Below are positions 32,081-34,495 of a DNA stretch of 34,495 nucleotides, piece after piece. The notes below the pieces were generated by a model. The model saw only the letters and a program-made list of their open reading frames with translations, did no database searches and was not told where the DNA came from. The position numbers and the translations under genes were made by a program. The number at the start of each line of letters is the position of its first letter. The first letter of the stretch is position 1. Source of the DNA: Lachnospiraceae bacterium (GTDB lineage Bacteria; Bacillota; Clostridia; Lachnospirales; Lachnospiraceae); contig CABJBK010000019.1 of NCBI GenBank assembly GCA_902363825.1, positions 1-34,495 on the forward strand. Direction: 5' to 3'.

Positions 32081-32126
32081 AAAAAACGACAAAACCATTC
32101 GAGCTTCCCTCGACGCCTTTGTCGTT
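32081..32126 (-). terminator. Terminator-like hairpin at the very start of the purine operon transcript
   Basis: On the minus strand AACGACAAA (32126-32118) pairs with TTTGTCGTT (32093-32085), enclosing TCGAG/CTCGA with a GGAAG loop; the two stems are separated by an internal loop GGCG opposite ATGG. Eight T residues follow. The predicted transcription start is at the first base of the stem. It could be an intrinsic terminator, a compact ligand-binding or protein-binding RNA, or both. Confidence 0.65.
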
Positions 32127-32132
32127 ATTGTC

Positions 32133-32161
32133 ATTATAGATTACATTTATTTTTTTGTCAA
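32133..32161 (-). promoter_or_regulatory. Consensus SigA promoter of the purine operon
   Basis: On the minus strand TTGACA (32161-32156), 17-bp spacer, TATAAT (32138-32133): a perfect consensus. The -35 box overlaps the -35 of the plus-strand promoter for the S-component. A perfect promoter behind an immediate terminator suggests that control is after initiation. Confidence 0.8.
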
Positions 32162-32182
32162 TAAAATTTTTAAAGTTATACA
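32155..32182 (+). promoter_or_regulatory. Divergent promoter of the ECF S-component gene
   Basis: TTGTCA (32155-32160), 16-bp spacer, TATACA (32177-32182). It shares its -35 hexamer with the opposite promoter of the purine operon. A 9-bp inverted repeat TTTAAAGTT (32169-32177) / AACTTTAAA (32211-32219) flanks the predicted start. Confidence 0.5.
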
Positions 32183-32219
32183 TTGTATTTGATCCCTGCA
32201 TTACATTTGAAACTTTAAA

Positions 32220-32280
32220 GCGGTTGCGTTTCTTTCCATACAGGAGTATCATTGCGTTGATACAAACACCAAGGAGGATT
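32220..32280 (+). other. Possible three-way-junction RNA in the S-component leader
   Basis: By eye, GGT-GTTT (with a bulge) pairs with AAACACC just before the ribosome binding site and encloses two hairpins: TTTCC/GGAG and GTATCA/TGATAC. This shape, ending next to AAGGAGG, could be a riboswitch for a vitamin. It does not match THF, TPP, preQ1 or cobalamin consensus features I can recall. Confidence 0.3.
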
Positions 32281-32286
32281 CTGTTT

Positions 32287-32829
32287 ATGAAATTGAAAAC
32301 CAGACAAATTACTATCACCGCGATCATGCTTGCAATCTGTATTGTAAGCCAGTTTTTCAAAAATTTGAGTGTATATTTAACCGGACCGATCATTAATGCA
32401 GCCCTGATACTGACTGCCATTTATGCCGGTGCTGCCTGTGGTGTAATCTTAAGCATCATTACCCCGATCACTTCCTTTTTCATTACGGGAAGCCCGATCA
32501 TGGCGGCTATTCCGGCCATGTTTCCGTGTATCATGATCGGAAACATCATTCTGGTCGTTGCCGTAGCGCTTCTTCGAAACAAATTCGGAAAAACTGCCGG
32601 TCTTCCGGTATCGATCGCGATCGGCGCTGTACTGAAAGCTCTGTTTATGGGAATCCTGATCTCCCTTATCATTCTGCCAAACATGCTCCCGGCAAATATG
32701 CTGCCGAAAATGCATGTGTTACAGCTTCAGTTTTCTGTCACACAGCTGATCACCGCTCTGATCGGTGGTGTCTACGCTATCATCATTTTTGCTGTACTTC
32801 GCAAAACTTCACTTGGCGAACAGGCATAA
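32287..32829 (+). CDS. ECF-type vitamin importer S-component
   Basis: A 180-residue membrane protein with about six hydrophobic segments, matching substrate-binding S-components of energy-coupling-factor transporters (start KTRQITITAIMLAICIVSQF; the middle GPIINAALILTAIYAG and GSPIMAAIPAMFPCIMIGN are typical). It would capture a vitamin or related micronutrient and work with a shared EcfAAT module located elsewhere. The ligand is not identifiable. The start at 32287 follows AAGGAGG; an in-frame extension to 32155 would begin within the promoter. It is the only complete plus-strand gene in the window. Confidence 0.82.
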   Translation: MKLKTRQITITAIMLAICIVSQFFKNLSVYLTGPIINAALILTAIYAGAACGVILSIITPITSFFITGSPIMAAIPAMFPCIMIGNIILVVAVALLRNKFGKTAGLPVSIAIGAVLKALFMGILISLIILPNMLPANMLPKMHVLQLQFSVTQLITALIGGVYAIIIFAVLRKTSLGEQA

Positions 32830-32849
32830 CGCGGTCTGTGGCTGCATAG

Positions 32850-32888
32850 AAAAAGAAACCGGGATGAGATCCATTCCGGTTTCTTTTT
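32850..32888. terminator. Bidirectional terminator after the S-component gene
   Basis: Perfect 13-bp arms AAAAAGAAACCGG (32850-32862) and CCGGTTTCTTTTT (32876-32888), with A-rich and T-rich flanks. It lies between the convergent S-component gene and the 169-residue membrane protein gene and can serve both. Confidence 0.88.
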
Positions 32889-32942
32889 CCTGTTCTTTCC
32901 ATTTCTGAAATTGTATGCTGGCAATTCCAACGATTTCTTCTT

Positions 32943-33452
32943 TTAATTATAATATTTATCCGGGTCGCCATATTTCAGAATCGCTTCATTCAGTTCATCA
33001 TCACTTAACCTTCTCATGATCAGCCAGTTTTCTTCATACATGTAATGCGGATATCTGAATCTTGTTCTCACAAAAGTATTGTCCACATACAGCGCTATAT
33101 GCTCATCATATTGTTCTACTTTTTCCTCAAACTTAAAACTGTATAAAATCCAATTCCAGGCAAGAAACAAAACCAGAAAAATAGTAGCTGTAACCGTTGG
33201 CACCATTAGGATAGTTTTGACCCAGCCGCAAAAACGTTTTTTTAGCTGCGCTGATAAGAAACATACCCCTGTTATCAACGCCCCCTGCCAAAAGATACAT
33301 AAGATCAAAGCAACTGTCATCGCGCTGCCCGGGATATAATACTCGCCATCCGCCAGCCATTTCTCGCCTGAAAAAAAGAGGATTGTAACCGCACCGATCA
33401 CACCTAATACGAGAAGTACAATATAGATCCGCTTCTTTTTCTGTGTCTGCAT
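32943..33452 (-). CDS. Hypothetical membrane protein, 169 residues
   Basis: Three hydrophobic segments (about 9-28, 43-64 and 82-104) follow a lysine-rich start (MQTQKKKRIY), with a hydrophilic C-terminal domain of about 65 residues that ends DELNEAILKYGDPDKYYN. No family recognised. It starts about 10 bp after the acetyltransferase fragment stop and ends about 55 bp from a shared terminator. Confidence 0.6.
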   Translation of the reverse strand: MQTQKKKRIYIVLLVLGVIGAVTILFFSGEKWLADGEYYIPGSAMTVALILCIFWQGALITGVCFLSAQLKKRFCGWVKTILMVPTVTATIFLVLFLAWNWILYSFKFEEKVEQYDEHIALYVDNTFVRTRFRYPHYMYEENWLIMRRLSDDELNEAILKYGDPDKYYN

Positions 33453-33462
33453 TATTTCACCG

Positions 33463-33630
33463 TCACCATCTCTTTAAATCATCATCCACCTTTTCAAACT
33501 GTCTCCTGCCTTCCAGCGTTTTATATTCTGTAAAATGATTTTTATTATCCTTAATGTCTGAAACGGAACAACAATAGTCAACCGCTAACTGCCGGAACAG
33601 TTTTTCTTTGATATAATCCATACCCATCAT
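33463..33630 (-). pseudogene. 55-codon N-terminal fragment of a GNAT-like acetyltransferase
   Basis: The frame starts with ATG-ATG at 33630 and includes EKLFRQLAVDYCCSVSDIKD and NHFTEYKTLEGRRQFEKVDD, which I associate with the start of a clostridial GNAT-family protein. It then reads DLKRW and stops. The normal protein is several times longer, so the gene appears to have lost its 3' part by deletion; a real small protein is less likely. It lies 6 bp after the MATE fragment stop. Confidence 0.45.
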
Positions 33631-33636
33631 CTCACA

Positions 33637-34390
33637 CTATGATAAACTGATCATCCATTTACGTTTCTTAAAAATAATAAGTGATACAACCAGCCTAAAT
33701 ATCTCTTCTGCCGTAAGCAGTGTATATACACCTACAATTTCCCACCGGAACACATATGCCGCAAGAAAACACAGAGGAATTCCGATACACCATGTTCCAA
33801 CAATGTCAATCATCATGATGATTTTGGTATTTCCACCACTTCTTATAATGCCTCCGCCAAGAATCATATTTTCCACCTTAACCGGCGCATACAAAGCAAA
33901 TACAACAAGCAGAATTTTTCCAAGTTCTTTTACGCCAAAATCCACATGATACAATCCGGTATAGGCACCTGCCATCAGAATGAGCACTGCCGATACGAGC
34001 ACTGCACCGATCAAGCCGGCATACATAATCTTCTTAGATTCCCGATATGCGTCATCATACTCCTTCTTACCAAGTCTCTTGCCAACCATTACTCCGGCCG
34101 CTGCGGATAATCCACTTAAAGCACCTACGATTAGACCCTGTATCGGACATGTGAGCGTATAGGCGGCAAGGTCTGATGTGCCGAGATGACCATATACCGC
34201 AGATTCCACATTCTGTCCAAGGCTCCACAAAAATTCACTGACCAGAATCGGCACAATCATTATAAAATAATCCCCAAAACTAATCTTTTCAAAATGAAAT
34301 GACAGTACTGGCTTATCTCCATCTTTTTTAATGCAAACTGCAAATCCAATGACAATAAATACCAGATTAAACAACTGGGAAACAAGAGGG
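33637..34390 (-). pseudogene. C-terminal half of a MATE exporter, truncated by the IS
   Basis: About 250 codons of a MATE-family protein remain, with six hydrophobic segments; MATE proteins are normally about 450 residues. The frame continues into the IS end at 34390 and can be read from a TTG in the IS (34401), but that start is an accident of the insertion. Stretches such as AVYGHLGTSDLAAYTLTCPI and LGGGIIRSGGNTKIIM are typical of the second MATE half. The N-terminal half is either beyond the IS in the genome or lost. Confidence 0.85.
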
Positions 34391-34404
34391 GAGTATCCCA
34401 AAGT

Positions 34405-34433
34405 TTGTGTAAACCTCCAAACTGATGTAAGAT
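34405..34433 (+). promoter_or_regulatory. Predicted transposase promoter inside the IS end
   Basis: TTGTGT (34405-34410), 17-bp spacer, TAAGAT (34428-34433). The predicted start is near 34440, between the arms of the hairpin described at 34412-34455. The left copy has the same promoter at 63-91. Confidence 0.5.
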
Positions 34434-34455
34434 AAAATTACTCAGTTTGGAGGTT
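34412..34455 (+). repeat. 14-bp inverted repeat that can hide the transposase ribosome binding site
   Basis: AACCTCCAAACTGA (34412-34425) pairs perfectly with TCAGTTTGGAGGTT (34442-34455), loop 16 nt. The GGAGG of the transposase (34449-34453) is in the 3' arm. Transcripts entering from outside would contain both arms; transcripts from the internal promoter would lack the 5' arm. The left copy has the same structure at 41-84. Confidence 0.7.
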
Positions 34456-34461
34456 ATTTTT

Positions 34462-34495
34462 ATGGCAAGAAGAAAAGACAGCCCACAAAAAGCAG
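34462..34495 (+). CDS. IS256-family transposase, N-terminal 11 residues only (partial)
   Basis: Starts with ATG at 34462, 8 nt after GGAGG; reads MARRKDSPQKA and runs off the window. Same sequence as the left copy. Confidence 0.65.
   Translation, partial: MARRKDSPQKA

Larger units (their letters stand above)
34390..34495 (+). mobile_element. 5' end of IS256-like element (right copy, facing out of the window)
   Basis: Exact reverse complement of 1-106. It starts with GGAGTATCCCAAAGTTTGTG and ends in the transposase start. It lies inside a MATE gene, so this is a real insertion boundary on this side. Confidence 0.87.

Noticed and set aside
31973..32132. Classical purine (guanine/xanthine) riboswitch in the permease leader
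   Set aside because: The three-helix core with its conserved loop and junction sequences is absent; the leader is a series of simple hairpins.
1..34495. Composite transposon carrying the whole 34 kb
   Set aside because: Only the inner ends of the IS copies are visible, the content is ordinary chromosomal operons, and the repeat ends exactly at the window edges, which is typical of assembly breaks. It is kept only as an alternative in the findings.
1..34495. CRISPR arrays, tRNA or rRNA genes, prophage or integrase modules
   Set aside because: No regularly spaced repeats, cloverleaf genes, rRNA sequence, integrase or phage structural genes were found on either strand.

Overview
The window looks like a stretch of chromosome from an anaerobic, gut-type Clostridia, most likely Lachnospiraceae. 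That placement rests on strong AGGAGG-type ribosome binding sites, TTGACA/TATAAT promoters, and families common in that group (GPH symporters, BMP-type ABC importers, NCS2 permeases, LytTR/DUF3021 modules, several MATE exporters, an IS256-like element). It is inference from gene content; no rRNA, tRNA or marker gene is present. Almost every gene is on the minus strand; the exceptions are an ECF S-component at 32.3 kb and the partial transposase at the right edge.

Both ends carry the same 106 bp in perfect inverted orientation: the 5' end of an IS256-like element with the first codons of its transposase, facing outward. The window is therefore either a contig broken at two copies of one IS or a segment between two inverted IS copies. 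The right copy has cut off the N-terminal half of a MATE exporter.

Layout. (1) 0.1-5.4 kb: a sugar/polyol operon (zinc dehydrogenase, VOC protein, GPH symporter, PfkB kinase) with a divergently positioned but same-strand ROK repressor gene; both promoters carry a nearly identical 22-bp operator. (2) 5.4-9.6 kb: a large tannase/esterase-like lipoprotein downstream of an OmpR-type two-component system; a TTTCAAGG direct repeat with 11-bp period lies at the esterase promoter. (3) 9.8-12.0 kb: MATE exporter plus cytidylate-kinase-like protein, behind a leader with two terminator-like hairpins that share a sequence motif. (4) 12.0-13.7 kb: GH114-like protein, a small DUF3592-like protein and the remains of an acetyltransferase gene. 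(5) 13.7-16.6 kb: ABC exporter with a LytTR regulator and DUF3021 membrane protein, with a LytTR-type repeat at the promoter. (6) 16.7-21.1 kb: MetN-MetI-MetQ importer and an M20 amidohydrolase behind a leader that encodes a 39-residue Met/Cys-rich peptide followed by a strong terminator, the layout of ribosome-mediated attenuation. (7) 21.2-24.1 kb: cardiolipin synthase and a MATE exporter. (8) 24.5-32.1 kb: purine uptake and deamination (NCS2 permease, 8-oxoguanine-type deaminase, BMP/NupOPQ ABC importer) behind a structured leader. (9) 32.2-34.4 kb: ECF S-component, a small membrane protein, an acetyltransferase fragment and the truncated MATE gene.

The most unusual content is regulatory. 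The met operon leader peptide is the strongest candidate for an undescribed system. Two further transcripts (MATE at 12 kb, purine operon at 32 kb) are predicted to begin at the very first base of a terminator-like hairpin. No tool was run; all motif positions were read by eye.
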